Shown here piece after piece: positions 15,405-25,100 of a DNA stretch of 64,000 bases; the first letter of the stretch is position 1; the number at the start of each line of letters is the position of its first letter. The DNA lies in assembly GCF_013409505.1 (NCBI RefSeq), contig NZ_JACCBN010000001.1, positions 3,100,001 through 3,164,000 on the forward strand, in the 5' to 3' direction. Below the pieces are notes generated by a model. It ran no database searches and was not told the DNA's origin. It saw only the letters and a list, made by a program, of their open reading frames with translations. Source of the DNA: Actinomycetospora corticicola (GTDB lineage: Bacteria; Actinomycetota; Actinomycetes; Mycobacteriales; Pseudonocardiaceae). A program made the translations under genes and the position numbers.

Positions 15405-18400
15405 GTGCCGGACTCCGAGAGACCCAGCGACGGGACCACCGGATGGGTGTCCCGTCTCGCGCGGGACTGCTGGCGCCACCGCGGGCTGACCGTCGCGTCG
15501 GTGGGCGCGTCGGTGCTGGGGGTGAGCCTGGAGTCGGTCGGCCCGCTGCTCACCGCCGTGGCGGTCGACCGGGCGGTCCGGGGCTCCACCGAGGGGCTCG
15601 GGCTGATCGTCGGGGCCGTCGTCGCGCTGGCGGTCGTCAAGTTCGGCATGGCCTTCCTGCGGCGCTACCTCGGCGGACGGCTCTCGCTGTCGGTGCAGCA
15701 CGACCTGCGCCGGCGGGTGTTCGGGTCGATCTCGCGCCTCGACGGGCCCCGCCAGGACGCCCTGCGCACCGGCCAGGTGGTATCCCGTGCGAACTCCGAC
15801 CTGCAGCAGGTCCAGGGCCTGCTCGGGATGGTGCCGTACTCGGTGGGCACGCTCGCGCAGGTCGTCGTGTCCGTGGTGATCATGCTGTTCCTGTCCCCGC
15901 TGCTCACGCTGGTCGCCCTGGTGACGCTGCCGGTGGCGCTCGCCTTCACCACCGTGATGCGCCGCAAGCTCTACCCCGCCACCTGGGCCGCGCAGCAGCG
16001 CGCCGCCGAGGTCGCGCAGGGCGTGGAGGAGACGGTCACCGGGGTCCGGGTGGTCAAGGGCTTCGGGCAGGAGGAGCGGGAGACCGCGCGGCTGGCCCGG
16101 CTCGCGGGCGAGCTGTACGGCGACCGGCTGCGGGCCGCCCGTCTCACCGCGCGCCTCACCCCCACGCTCGCCGCGCTGCCGACGGTCGGCCAGCTCGTGG
16201 TGTTCGCCCTCGGCGGCGGGCTCGCGCTGACCGGGCAGATCACCGTCGGCGTGTTCCTCGCCTTCACCACCTACATCGCCGCCCTGATCGGGCCCGCCCG
16301 GATGGTCGCGGGCCTCGTCGTCGTCGGCCAGCTCGCCCGCTCCGGGGTCGAGCGCGTGTACGAGCTGATCGACTCGCAGCCGGACATCGTCGCCGACGCC
16401 GAGGCGCCGCAGCGCGTGCCCGTCCCGGCCGGTCCGGTGCCGGTCGAGCTCGACGACGTCCGGTTCGGGTACGCCCGCTCGGAGCCGGTGCTCGACGGGC
16501 TCTCGCTGCGGGTCGAGCCGGGCGAGACCCTCGCGGTGATCGGGACGGCGGGCTCGGGCAAGTCGACGATCGCCCTGCTCATCCCCCGGTTCTACGACGT
16601 GCAGCAGGGGGCGGTGCGCGTCGGCGGGACCGACGTGCGGGACCTGTCGCTCGCGTCGCTGCGGCGCACCGTCGGCGTCGTGTTCGAGGAGGCGTTCCTC
16701 TTCTCCGACACGGTGCGCGCGAACATCGCCTACGGCTGCCCGGACGGGACCGACGAGCAGGTCCGCGCCGCGGCCGTCGCCGCCCAGGCCGACGGCTTCG
16801 TCTCCGAGCTCCCCGACGGCTACGACACCCGGGTCGGCGAGCGGGGGCTGACGCTCTCCGGCGGTCAGCGCCAGCGGATCGCCCTCGCCCGGGCGCTGCT
16901 CTACGACCCCCGCGTGCTCGTCCTCGACGACGCGACCAGCGCCGTCGACGCCACCACCGAGGCCGCCATCGGCGAGACGCTGCGCGCCGTCACGGCCACG
17001 CGCACCACCCTGGTGATCGCCCACCGCCGCTCCACGCTCGCCCTCGCCGACCGCATCGCGGTCCTCGACGCGGGCCGGGTGGTCGACGTCGGCACCACCG
17101 CGGAACTCACCGAGCGGTGCCCGCTGTTCACCGCCCTGCTGGCCGGTCCCGGCGAGCGGATCGACGAGGCCGTCCGCCGCCCGGAGCCCGACCTGCCGGG
17201 TCCGGACGGGGTGACCCCGGCGCTGTGGCCGGACGCCCCGCCCCCGGACGGCGCGGACGCCCCGGCCGGCGACCGCGGGGTCGCCAGCGGGCTCGACGGC
17301 AGCGTCGCCTCGCCGGAGATGGAGTCCGCGCTGGCGAAGCTGCCGGCCGCCGACGAACGCCCGGACCTGCACGGCGAGGACCCGACGGCGCCCGACCCGG
17401 GGTTCCGCCTCGGCCGTCTGCTGCGCCCCGTCCGGTGGGCGCTCGCGGGGGTCATCGGCCTGGTCGCGCTCGACGCCCTCGCGACGCTCGCCTTCCCCAC
17501 CCTCGCGCGGGTCGCGGTCGACGGCGGCATCAACGGCCGCTCCCCCACGGTGCTGGCCGTCGCGGTCGGCATCGGGCTGGCGGTGGTGCTCGTCGACTGG
17601 GTCGTCGTCTGGTTCCAGACGGTGCTGACCGCGCGGGTCGGCGAGAGCCGGCTCTACCTGCTGCGCGTCCGCAGCTTCGCCCACCTGCAGCGTCTGGGCC
17701 TCGACTTCTACGAGCGCGAGCTCGGCGGCCGGATCATGACGCGGATGACGACGGACGTCGACGCCCTGTCGTCGTTCCTGCAGACGGGGCTGGCGCAGGC
17801 CGTGGTGGCCCTGCTGACCGTGCTCGGGGTGGCCACCGCCCTGCTGCTCACCGACGTGGAGCTCGCCCTCGTGGCGCTGTCGGTGATGCCGGTGCTCATC
17901 GTCGCGACGCTGGTCTTCCGGCGCCTGTCGTCGCGGGCCTACACCGAGGCCCGGGAGCGGGTCAGCGTCGTCAACGCCGACCTGCAGGAGAACGTCGCCG
18001 GGCTGCGCGTCGCCCAGGCCCACACCCACGAGGAGCGCTCGGCGGCCGACTTCGCCGACCGCTCCGACGCCTACCGCCGGGCCCGGCTGCGGGCCCAGCG
18101 GCTGATCGCCACCTACTTCCCGGGCGCGAACCTGCTCTCCGACGTGGCCCAGGCGGCCGTGCTCGGGGTGGGCGCGGCGCGCGTGGCCGGCGGCGACCTG
18201 TCGTCGGGCGTGCTGGTCGCGTTCCTGCTCTACCTCGCGATGTTCTTCGGGCCGGTCCAGCAGCTCTCGCAGGTCTTCGACGGCTACCAGCAGGCCCGCG
18301 TCGGCCTCACCCGGATCTCCGAGCTCCTGCGCACGCCGACCACCGTGCCGGCGCCCGCCGACCCGGTGCCGGTGCGGTCGCTGCGCGGCGACGTCGAGCT

Positions 18401-19181
18401 GCGCGACGTCGGGTTCTCCTACGCCGGCTCCGACGGCACGCCCGCCCTGACCGGGGTGTCGCTGCACGTCCCGGCCGGCCGCACGGTCGCCCTGGTCGGC
18501 GCGACGGGTGCGGGCAAGTCGACGGTGGTGAAGCTCGTGGCGCGGTTCTACGACGCGACCGCGGGCGCCGTGCTGATCGACGGGGTCGACGTCCGCGACT
18601 ACGACCTCGCGGGCCTGCGCCGCCGGCTCGGGGTGGTGCCCCAGGAGGCGCACCTGTTCGTCGGGGACGTGGCGTCCAACATCGCCTACGGGCGTCCCGA
18701 CGCCACGCCCGCCGAGATCGAGGAGGCGGCCCGCCGGGTCGGCGCGCTCGACGTGGTGTCCTCGCTGCCCGCGGGCTTCCACCAGCCGGTGGGTGAGCGG
18801 GGCGGCGGGCTCTCGGCCGGGCAGCGCCAGCTCGTCGCCCTGGCCCGCGCCGAGCTGGTCGACCCGGCGCTCCTGCTGCTCGACGAGGCCACCGCGGCGC
18901 TCGACCCGGCCACGGAGTCGGCCGTGCTCGCCGCGGGCGACCGCGTCGCCGCCCGCCGGACGACCTTCGTGGTCGCCCACCGGCTCGCCACCGCCGCGCG
19001 GGCCGACCACATCGTGGTGCTGCACGACGGCCGCATCGTCGAGGAGGGCGGCCACGACGAGCTGCTGGCCCGCGACGGGCGCTACGCGCTGCTGTGGCGG
19101 ACGGGCGCGGCGACCGCGGACGACGCGGAGGAGCTCGTGGAGCGCGACACCGTGGAGGTGGGCTCGGGAACGGGGTCGTGA
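15405..19181 (+). CDS. Fused ABC exporter (TMD-NBD-TMD-NBD), Rv0194-like
   Basis: One polypeptide of 1258 residues with two ABC exporter halves, likely a multidrug or lipid exporter in the plasma membrane. Half 1: six-helix domain ~25-320, then NBD with Walker A GTAGSGKST (~380), a Q-loop changed to FEEAFLFS, signature LSGGQRQR (~484) and Walker B VLVLDDATS, where the catalytic Glu is Asp. Half 2: TMD ~680-960, NBD with Walker A GATGAGKST (~1030), VPQEAHLF, LSAGQRQ (~1136), LLLLDEATAAL with a normal Glu (~1157) and H-loop VVAHRL. So one ATP site is degenerate, as in heterodimeric exporters such as TM287/288. Start GTG 15405 follows a TANNNT hexamer. Ends in a convergent hairpin. Confidence 0.88.
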   Translation: MPDSERPSDGTTGWVSRLARDCWRHRGLTVASVGASVLGVSLESVGPLLTAVAVDRAVRGSTEGLGLIVGAVVALAVVKFGMAFLRRYLGGRLSLSVQHDLRRRVFGSISRLDGPRQDALRTGQVVSRANSDLQQVQGLLGMVPYSVGTLAQVVVSVVIMLFLSPLLTLVALVTLPVALAFTTVMRRKLYPATWAAQQRAAEVAQGVEETVTGVRVVKGFGQEERETARLARLAGELYGDRLRAARLTARLTPTLAALPTVGQLVVFALGGGLALTGQITVGVFLAFTTYIAALIGPARMVAGLVVVGQLARSGVERVYELIDSQPDIVADAEAPQRVPVPAGPVPVELDDVRFGYARSEPVLDGLSLRVEPGETLAVIGTAGSGKSTIALLIPRFYDVQQGAVRVGGTDVRDLSLASLRRTVGVVFEEAFLFSDTVRANIAYGCPDGTDEQVRAAAVAAQADGFVSELPDGYDTRVGERGLTLSGGQRQRIALARALLYDPRVLVLDDATSAVDATTEAAIGETLRAVTATRTTLVIAHRRSTLALADRIAVLDAGRVVDVGTTAELTERCPLFTALLAGPGERIDEAVRRPEPDLPGPDGVTPALWPDAPPPDGADAPAGDRGVASGLDGSVASPEMESALAKLPAADERPDLHGEDPTAPDPGFRLGRLLRPVRWALAGVIGLVALDALATLAFPTLARVAVDGGINGRSPTVLAVAVGIGLAVVLVDWVVVWFQTVLTARVGESRLYLLRVRSFAHLQRLGLDFYERELGGRIMTRMTTDVDALSSFLQTGLAQAVVALLTVLGVATALLLTDVELALVALSVMPVLIVATLVFRRLSSRAYTEARERVSVVNADLQENVAGLRVAQAHTHEERSAADFADRSDAYRRARLRAQRLIATYFPGANLLSDVAQAAVLGVGAARVAGGDLSSGVLVAFLLYLAMFFGPVQQLSQVFDGYQQARVGLTRISELLRTPTTVPAPADPVPVRSLRGDVELRDVGFSYAGSDGTPALTGVSLHVPAGRTVALVGATGAGKSTVVKLVARFYDATAGAVLIDGVDVRDYDLAGLRRRLGVVPQEAHLFVGDVASNIAYGRPDATPAEIEEAARRVGALDVVSSLPAGFHQPVGERGGGLSAGQRQLVALARAELVDPALLLLDEATAALDPATESAVLAAGDRVAARRTTFVVAHRLATAARADHIVVLHDGRIVEEGGHDELLARDGRYALLWRTGAATADDAEELVERDTVEVGSGTGS

Positions 19182-19206
19182 CGCCCCCTCGACGCCACGA
19201 CCCCGT
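19170..19206. terminator. Convergent hairpin terminator
   Basis: 11-bp perfect arms (ACGGGGTCGTG, 19170-19180, and 19196-19206) with a 15-nt loop between the convergent ABC exporter and sortase genes. The ABC exporter stop TGA (19179-19181) straddles the end of the left arm. Confidence 0.65.
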
Positions 19207-19240
19207 CACCCAGGCCTCCGCACGCACCCCCGGTGACGGT

Positions 19241-19828
19241 TCAGATGCGGACCGTGTGCACGACGAGGTTGTCGGTGTAGCTGCGCGCGCCCCGGTCGAA
19301 GGACCCGGCACACGTCACCAGGCGCACCACGTCGTCGGCGGTGGCGCCGAAGACCGCGAACGTCGGGAACCGGTCCTTCGCCACCTGCTCGCTCCGGGTC
19401 ACCGCGTAGCGGGCGAGGGTGCCGTCGGCCCGGCCCACCTCGACGACGTCCCCGGGCCGCAGGTCGCGCAGGCGGTAGAACACGGCGGGCCCGGAGCGGG
19501 AGTCGACGTGCCCGAGCAGCACGGTCGGCCCACGACCGGCCGCGCCGTCGAACCAGCCGACGCGGGCGAAGTCGGCCGGGACCTCCGCCGTGCCGTCCCC
19601 GGCGAGGCCGAGGCGCTGCACGTCGTCGCGCTCCACCCCGATGGCGGGCACCCGCACCGACACGGGCGCGGACCCGTCGACGGGCCCCGGGGCCGTCCCG
19701 ACGGCGGCTGGGGCACCACCCGTCGTCGGGACCGGGCCGGAACAGGCCGCGAGGAGCAGCACCGCTCCGAGCACCGCACCGAGGAGCGGCCGGACGCCCG
19801 CCGCGACCCGTCGTCGGGACGGGCTCAC
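19241..19828 (-). CDS. Class F sortase
   Basis: Membrane-anchored transpeptidase, 195 residues. An N-terminal helix ends in LLLAACSG, which also reads as a lipobox. The catalytic domain begins at VRVPAIGV; the catalytic His is in VLLGHVDS, the Cys in VRLVTCAGSFD, and the active-site Arg probably lies in DRGARSYTDN. Short sortases of this form are the actinobacterial class F. The gene is 2 bp downstream of the CHRD gene, whose product has a C-terminal hydrophobic helix and basic tail and is therefore its likely substrate. Confidence 0.85.
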   Translation of the reverse strand: MSPSRRRVAAGVRPLLGAVLGAVLLLAACSGPVPTTGGAPAAVGTAPGPVDGSAPVSVRVPAIGVERDDVQRLGLAGDGTAEVPADFARVGWFDGAAGRGPTVLLGHVDSRSGPAVFYRLRDLRPGDVVEVGRADGTLARYAVTRSEQVAKDRFPTFAVFGATADDVVRLVTCAGSFDRGARSYTDNLVVHTVRI

Positions 19829-19830
19829 GC

Positions 19831-20520
19831 TCAGGCCCTCGACCGCCGGTAGGCGACCGCACCGGCCGCGCCGGCCGCGACGATCGCCGCGGCACCGAGG
19901 GCGATCGGGGCGGCGGAGTCGTCGCCACCGCCGGCGCCGGTCTCGACCCCACCCATCGGCACGGGGGTGAGCTGGCCGCGCACGGTGCCCGCGGTGAAGT
20001 CGGCGGTGTGCGTGTCACCGAAGAACGCGGCCGGGTTCGCCTCGATCTGCTTGAGCGAGAACCCGGTGCCGCTGTCCTGGCCGTTCGCCATCACCCCGGT
20101 GGTGAACGGGCCCTGCAGGCAGCCGGAGCTGGTGCGGACCTCACCGTCGCCCTGCGGGTTCGGGAACGCGACCCGCGGCGGGCCGGAGGCGCCGGCCGCG
20201 GCCTCGTGGATGTGCGTCGCCGTGCGGGCCGGGCTCTGGTACTCGCCGGTGACGCCGGAGAGCCGCAGGTCGTAGCAGATGACCTCCTCGTCGGAGTTGA
20301 TCCGGTAGTCGAAGGTGCCGGTCGCGCCCGGCTGACCGGGGGCGGGCTGGCCGTTCTGCCCGATCACCGTGTCGGGGGTCGCCATGACGGTGAACATGCT
20401 CGTGAAGCTCGAGGGCTCGTCGACCTGGCCGTCCTGGGCGAGCGCCGCGCCACCGGAGAGCGCGAGCGCGCCGACGGTGAGGGCGGACAGGGCGGCGAGC
20501 CTGACGGGAGTGCGGCGCAC
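19831..20520 (-). CDS. Secreted CHRD-domain protein with C-terminal membrane/cell-wall anchor
   Basis: 229 residues: signal peptide (LAALSALTVGALALSGGAALAQ, cleaved after ALA), one CHRD domain with THIHEAAAGASGP and LTAGT-like FTAGTVRGQLTP, the usual end of a CHRD repeat, then a short linker PMGGVETGAGGG, a hydrophobic helix (ALGAAAIVAAGAAGAV) and a basic tail YRRSRA. This tripartite C-terminus resembles a sortase sorting signal, with VETG taking the place of LPxTG. Start GTG 20520 has AGGAGG upstream. It is divergent from the ECF sigma gene, which may control it. Confidence 0.75.
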   Translation of the reverse strand: MRRTPVRLAALSALTVGALALSGGAALAQDGQVDEPSSFTSMFTVMATPDTVIGQNGQPAPGQPGATGTFDYRINSDEEVICYDLRLSGVTGEYQSPARTATHIHEAAAGASGPPRVAFPNPQGDGEVRTSSGCLQGPFTTGVMANGQDSGTGFSLKQIEANPAAFFGDTHTADFTAGTVRGQLTPVPMGGVETGAGGGDDSAAPIALGAAAIVAAGAAGAVAYRRSRA

Positions 20521-20575
20521 GGGTCCTCCTGGGGTGTTCGTCCGTTTCCTCCCGTCCCTACGGACCGTCCGCCGG

Positions 20576-20614
20576 CGGCGTTGACCGGATTCCGGGGAAA
20601 TGTCCTCAACGCCG
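20576..20614. promoter_or_regulatory. Dyad and candidate ECF promoters in the CHRD / sigma divergent region
   Basis: CGGCGTTGA (20576-20584) and TCAACGCCG (20606-20614) form a 9-bp perfect inverted repeat. Inside it lie GGAAT on the - strand (20593-20589) and GGAAAT on the + strand (20596-20601), which look like ECF-type -35 elements pointing at the CHRD and sigma genes. The -10 assignment is unclear (CGGAC 17 nt from GGAAT on the - strand). Confidence 0.35.
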
Positions 20615-20661
20615 CGGACCCCGCCGCCGTACCCACCTCGGGCGAACGAGGGAGAGCGATC

Positions 20662-20682
20662 ATGACGACGGGTCCGGCGTGA
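20662..20682 (+). CDS. Six-codon mini-ORF overlapping the ECF sigma start
   Basis: ATG at 20662 follows the best Shine-Dalgarno in the region (GAGGGAGAG, 20648-20656), encodes MTTGPA and stops at TGA 20680-20682. That stop overlaps the GTG start of the sigma gene (20679) as GTGA. The sigma start itself has no Shine-Dalgarno, so it may depend on ribosomes terminating here. Confidence 0.4.
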   Translation: MTTGPA

Positions 20683-21326
20683 CCGCGATGTCCGCTTCCG
20701 CCCCGCCACACGCGCCGTCCGACACCATGGCGCCGGTGCGGGCGACCCGGGGGGCCGAGGCGAGCGACACCGACGGTGGTGTCGTCGCCGCGCTCGACCT
20801 GCGCCGCACCGCCGACCTCGAGGTCGCCTACCGGACCCATGCGGCCGAGCTGCACCGCTTCGCGACGCGCCACCTGCGGGACGCGGCCGCCGCCGCCGAC
20901 GTGGTGCAGGAGGTCTTCGTCCGCGCGTGGCGGCACGCCGAGCGCTACGACGCGGCCGTGGCGAGCCTGCGGGTGTGGCTGTTCACGATCGCCCGGAACC
21001 TGGTGGTCGACCAGGTCCGCCGCGACCGCGCCCGTCCCGGGCTGCCCACCGACCCCGGGATCCTCGGTGAGGTCGCCGACCGGGCGTCGCGGGAGCCGCG
21101 GCGCACGTTCAGCGACGACCTCGTCACCGCCTGGTTCCTGGAGGACGCCCTGGGCCGGATCGGGCCCGACCAGCGCGTGGCGATCGTCGAGACCGCGTTG
21201 CGCGGGCGCCGCTACGCGGAGGTCGCCGAGGAGCTCGGCGTCCCGGTCGGCACACTGCGCAGTCGCGTGTTCCACGGCCTGCGGAACCTGCGCGCGATCA
21301 TGGACGACACGGGAGTGCCGCTGTGA
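20679..21326 (+). CDS. ECF RNA polymerase sigma factor
   Basis: 215 residues with sigma-70 region 2 (YRTHAAELHRFATRHLRDAAAAADVVQEVFVRAW, then YDAAVASLRVWLFTIARNLVVDQVRRDRAR) and region 4 (ALGRIGPDQRVAIVETALRGRRYAEVAEELGVPVGTLRSRVFHGLRNLR). It lacks region 3, as ECF sigmas do. The first ~45 residues are disordered-looking. The stop overlaps the start of a zinc anti-sigma gene (GTGA), the standard ECF operon. It is divergent from the CHRD-sortase genes, which are plausible regulon members. Start GTG 20679; ATG 20688 is the alternative. Confidence 0.92.
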   Translation: MTAMSASAPPHAPSDTMAPVRATRGAEASDTDGGVVAALDLRRTADLEVAYRTHAAELHRFATRHLRDAAAAADVVQEVFVRAWRHAERYDAAVASLRVWLFTIARNLVVDQVRRDRARPGLPTDPGILGEVADRASREPRRTFSDDLVTAWFLEDALGRIGPDQRVAIVETALRGRRYAEVAEELGVPVGTLRSRVFHGLRNLRAIMDDTGVPL

Positions 21327-22042
21327 ACCCCTCCCCCGGGAGCCCGGAGCACCGGGACCTCGTCGAGCGCCTCGGGGCCTACGCCCTCGACGGGCTGGAC
21401 GCGACCGAGCGCCGGGAGGTCGACGCGCACCTGGCGACCTGCCCGTCCTGCCGCGCCGAGCTCGCCGCGATCGCCCCGCTCGCCGCTCCTCTCGGCGGGC
21501 TCGACCCGGACCGGCTCGACGTCGACCGGCACGCCGAGCCCGCCCCACCGGGCTTCGACGGGGTCCTGCGCCGTGTGCGCGCGGAGGAGACCCCGGACGT
21601 CGCGGAGGCACCGGCGACGGTGTCGGCCCTGCCCGTACCCCGCCGTCCCCACGCCCGCCTCCTCGTCGCCGCGGGCGTCGTCGTGCTCGCCCTGGCCGGC
21701 GGTGTCGTGGGCTACGGGCTCGGCGTGCGGGAGGCGCAGGGTCCGCGGGAGCCGGTGTCCGTGCAGGCCCTCGTGCCCGGCGTCGAGGCCGACGCCGCGA
21801 CGGTCCCGCACACCTGGGGCGTCGAGGTGGTGCTGACCGCGCGGGGGTTCGACCCCGGGCGCACCTACCTCGTCGCCGTGACCGACCGGGAGGGGCGGGC
21901 GGTCGGCGCGGGCGCGTTCGTCGGGACCGGGGACACGGAGATGATCTGCCGGCTCAACTCGCCGGTCCTGGCGCAGGAGGCGACCGGCTTCGTCGTGACG
22001 ACGGGGCAGGGCGAGGAGGTGCTCCGGTCCCGGTTCGTGTGA
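21323..22042 (+). CDS. Zinc-binding anti-sigma factor, single-pass membrane protein
   Basis: 239 residues. The N-terminal zf-HC2/ZAS domain has the metal motif HLATCPSCR (residues ~37-45). A transmembrane helix follows (LLVAAGVVVLALAGGVVGYGL, ~120-140), and a C-terminal extracytoplasmic anti-sigma-K-type domain runs from VSVQALVPG to the end. It should sequester the ECF sigma encoded just upstream and release it on an envelope signal. Overlaps the sigma stop by 4 bp. Comparable to the SigL-RslA or SigK-RskA pairs of mycobacteria. Confidence 0.88.
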   Translation: MNPSPGSPEHRDLVERLGAYALDGLDATERREVDAHLATCPSCRAELAAIAPLAAPLGGLDPDRLDVDRHAEPAPPGFDGVLRRVRAEETPDVAEAPATVSALPVPRRPHARLLVAAGVVVLALAGGVVGYGLGVREAQGPREPVSVQALVPGVEADAATVPHTWGVEVVLTARGFDPGRTYLVAVTDREGRAVGAGAFVGTGDTEMICRLNSPVLAQEATGFVVTTGQGEEVLRSRFV

Positions 22043-22101
22043 CGTGTTCGTGTACCGGTGCAGTGGGCGACATGGGCCCCACCCCCGCGCGCGACGGGCG
22101 C

Positions 22102-22107
22102 TAACCT
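22102..22107 (+). promoter_or_regulatory. Candidate -10 element of kgd
   Basis: TAACCT, 45 nt before the chosen kgd start. With a start point near 22114 the leader would be about 40 nt and would include GAGG (22137-22140). Confidence 0.35.
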
Positions 22108-22152
22108 GGTGTCCGTTTCCACTCCCGCGTGTGATTGAGGCGATCTCCAGCC

Positions 22153-25100
22153 GTGTCGACGAGCAGCCCGGCAGCCCAGTTCGGTCCGAACGAGTGGCTG
22201 GTCGACGAGATGTACCAGCGGTACCTCGCGGATCCGGACTCCGTCGACTCCGCGTGGCACGAGTTCTTCGCCGACTACGCTCCCGACGACGGGTCGAGCG
22301 TCGCCGGCGCGAGCTCGACCTCCTCCACCGGCGCGTCGGGCAACGGCTCCGCGTCGGGCTCGGCGGCCTCCGGCGCGAGCCGGGGTGAGCGCAACGGCTC
22401 GAGCGGGTCGGGCACCGGCGGTGCGGCGAAGACCGCTGCGTCGTCCAACGGCTCCGCCCCGTCGTCGGGAACGTCCGGCTCGTCCGCCTCCTCGAACGGC
22501 GGCGGGCAGGCCCAGGCCCCCGCGAAGCCCGCCGAGAAGAAGGCCGAGCCGGCCGCGCAGAAGGCCCCTGCGAAGGACGAGGCGAAGGAGAAGCCCGCCG
22601 CGGGCTCCACCACGCCGGCGAAGTCCTCCGAGGACGCGGAGTCCGCGGAGACCGTGAGCCCGCTGCGCGGCGCGGCGAACGCGATCGCGAAGAACATGCA
22701 GGCCTCGCTCGAGCTGCCGACCGCGACGAGCGTCCGTGCCGTGCCCGCGAAGCTGCTCGCCGACAACCGCATCGTCATCAACAACCACCTCAAGCGGACC
22801 CGCGGCGGGAAGGTCTCCTTCACGCACCTGCTGGGCTACGCGATGGTCCGGGCGCTCGCGCAGTTCCCGAACATGAACCGGCACTACGGGTCCGACGCCA
22901 AGGGCAAGCCCGCCGTCGTCGACCCCGGGCACGTCAACCTCGGCCTGGCGATGGACCTGCCGGGCAAGGACGGCGCGCGCACGCTCGTCGTCGTGGCCCT
23001 CAAGGGCACCGAGAACATGAACTTCGCCCAGTTCTGGGCCGCCTACGAGGACATGGTCCGCAAGGCCCGCTCGGGCAAGCTCGGCGCCGAGGACTTCTCC
23101 GGCGTGACGATCAGCCTCACCAACCCCGGGACGATCGGCACCAACCACTCGGTCCCGCGCCTGACCGTCGGCCAGGGCACGATCGTCGGCGTCGGGGCCA
23201 TGGAGTACCCGGCCGAGTTCCAGGGCGCCAGCGACGAGCGCCTGGCGAACATGGGCATCAGCAAGATCATCACGCTGACGTCGACGTACGACCACCGGAT
23301 CATCCAGGGCGCCGAGTCCGGCGACTTCCTGCGCCGGATCCACCACCTCGTGCTCGGCGAGGACGGGTTCTACGACGACATCTTCGCGTCGCTGCGGATC
23401 CCCTACGAGCCGATCCGGTGGGTGCAGGACCTGCCGGAGTCGAGCATCGACCGCACCGCGCGGATCCTCGAGCTGATCGACGCCTACCGGAACCGCGGCC
23501 ACCTCATGGCCGACACCGACCCGCTGGACCACCCGCAGCGCAAGCACCCCGACCTGGACATCCAGAGCCACGGGCTGACGCTGTGGGACCTCGACCGGGA
23601 GTTCCCGGTGGACGGCTTCGCGGGCCGCTCCTGCATGAAGCTGCGCGACGTCCTGGGCGTGCTGCGCGACTCGTACTGCCGCACGATCGGCGTCGAGTAC
23701 ATGCACATCCTCGACCCCGAGAAGCGCGCCTGGCTGCAGGAGCGCATCGAGGTGCCGCACGAGAAGGTGTCGGCGGCCGAGCAGAAGTACATCCTGTCGA
23801 AGCTCAACGCCGCCGAGGCGTTCGAGGCCTTCCTGCAGACGAAGTACGTCGGCCAGAAGCGCTTCTCGCTCGAGGGCGCGGAGACGGTCATCCCGCTGCT
23901 GGACGCGGTGCTCGACGAGGCCGCGGCGCACGAGATGGACGAGGTCGTCATCGGCATGCCGCACCGCGGCCGGCTGAACGTGCTCGCCAACATCGTCGGG
24001 AAGCCGGTCTCGCAGATCTTCCGCGAGTTCGAGGGCAACCTCGACCCGGGCCAGGCCCACGGCTCCGGCGACGTGAAGTACCACCTCGGCGCCGAGGGCA
24101 AGTTCTTCCGGATGTTCGGCGACGGCGAGACCACGGTCTCCCTGACGAGCAACCCCTCGCACCTCGAGGCCGTCGACCCCGTGCTCGAGGGCATCGTCCG
24201 CGCGAAGCAGGACATGCTCGACAAGGGCCCCGAGGGCTTCACCGTCATGCCGGTCGCCATGCACGGCGACGCGGCGTTCGCCGGCCAGGGCGTGGTCGCC
24301 GAGACGCTGAACCTGGCGCTGCTGCGCGGCTACCGCACCGGCGGCACCGTGCACGTGGTGGTGAACAACCAGGTCGGCTTCACCACCGCCCCGGAGCACA
24401 CCCGCTCGACGCACTACTGCACCGACGTCGCGAAGATGATCGACGCGCCGGTCTTCCACGTGAACGGCGACGACCCCGAGGCCTGCGTGTGGGTGGCCCG
24501 CCTCGCCGTCGAGTTCCGCGAGCGCTGGAACTCCGACGTCGTCATCGACATGGTCTGCTACCGCCGCCGCGGTCACAACGAGGGCGACGACCCCTCGATG
24601 ACCCAGCCGGAGATGTACGACGTCATCGACGCGAAGCGCTCGGTGCGCAAGACCTACACCGAGTCGCTGATCGGCCGCGGCGACATCTCGCTCGACGAGG
24701 CCGAGCACGCGCTGCGCGACTACGGCAGCCAGCTCGAGCACGTCTTCAACGAGGTCCGTGAGCTCGAGAAGGCCGAGATCGAGCCGAGCCCGTCGGTCGA
24801 GTGGGAGCAGGCGGTCCCGAACTCCCTGCAGACCAAGGTGCCGCTCGAGGTCATCCAGCGGATCGCCCGGGCGTTCGCCGAGCCGCCGGAGGGCTTCTCG
24901 GTCCACCCGCGCGTGAAGCCGGTGCTGGAGCGCCGCGGGAAGGCCGCGTCGACCGAGACCGCCGAGGGCATCGACTGGGCGTGGGCGGAGCTGCTCGCGT
25001 TCGGCTCGCTGCTCATCGACGGGAAGCTCGTCCGGCTCTCGGGTCAGGACTCGCGCCGCGGCACGTTCACGCAGCGGCACTCGGTGCTCATCGACCGCAA

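Noticed and set aside
15351..19055. Open frame of over 1200 codons antisense to the ABC exporter gene
   Set aside because: High-GC codon bias keeps antisense frames open; the translation is low-complexity, has no domain, and the sense strand has a complete exporter.
20596..20632. Complete ECF promoter for the sigma gene (GGAAAT ... CGTAC)
   Set aside because: The spacer would be about 26 bp, too long; I kept only the dyad and -35-like elements at low confidence.
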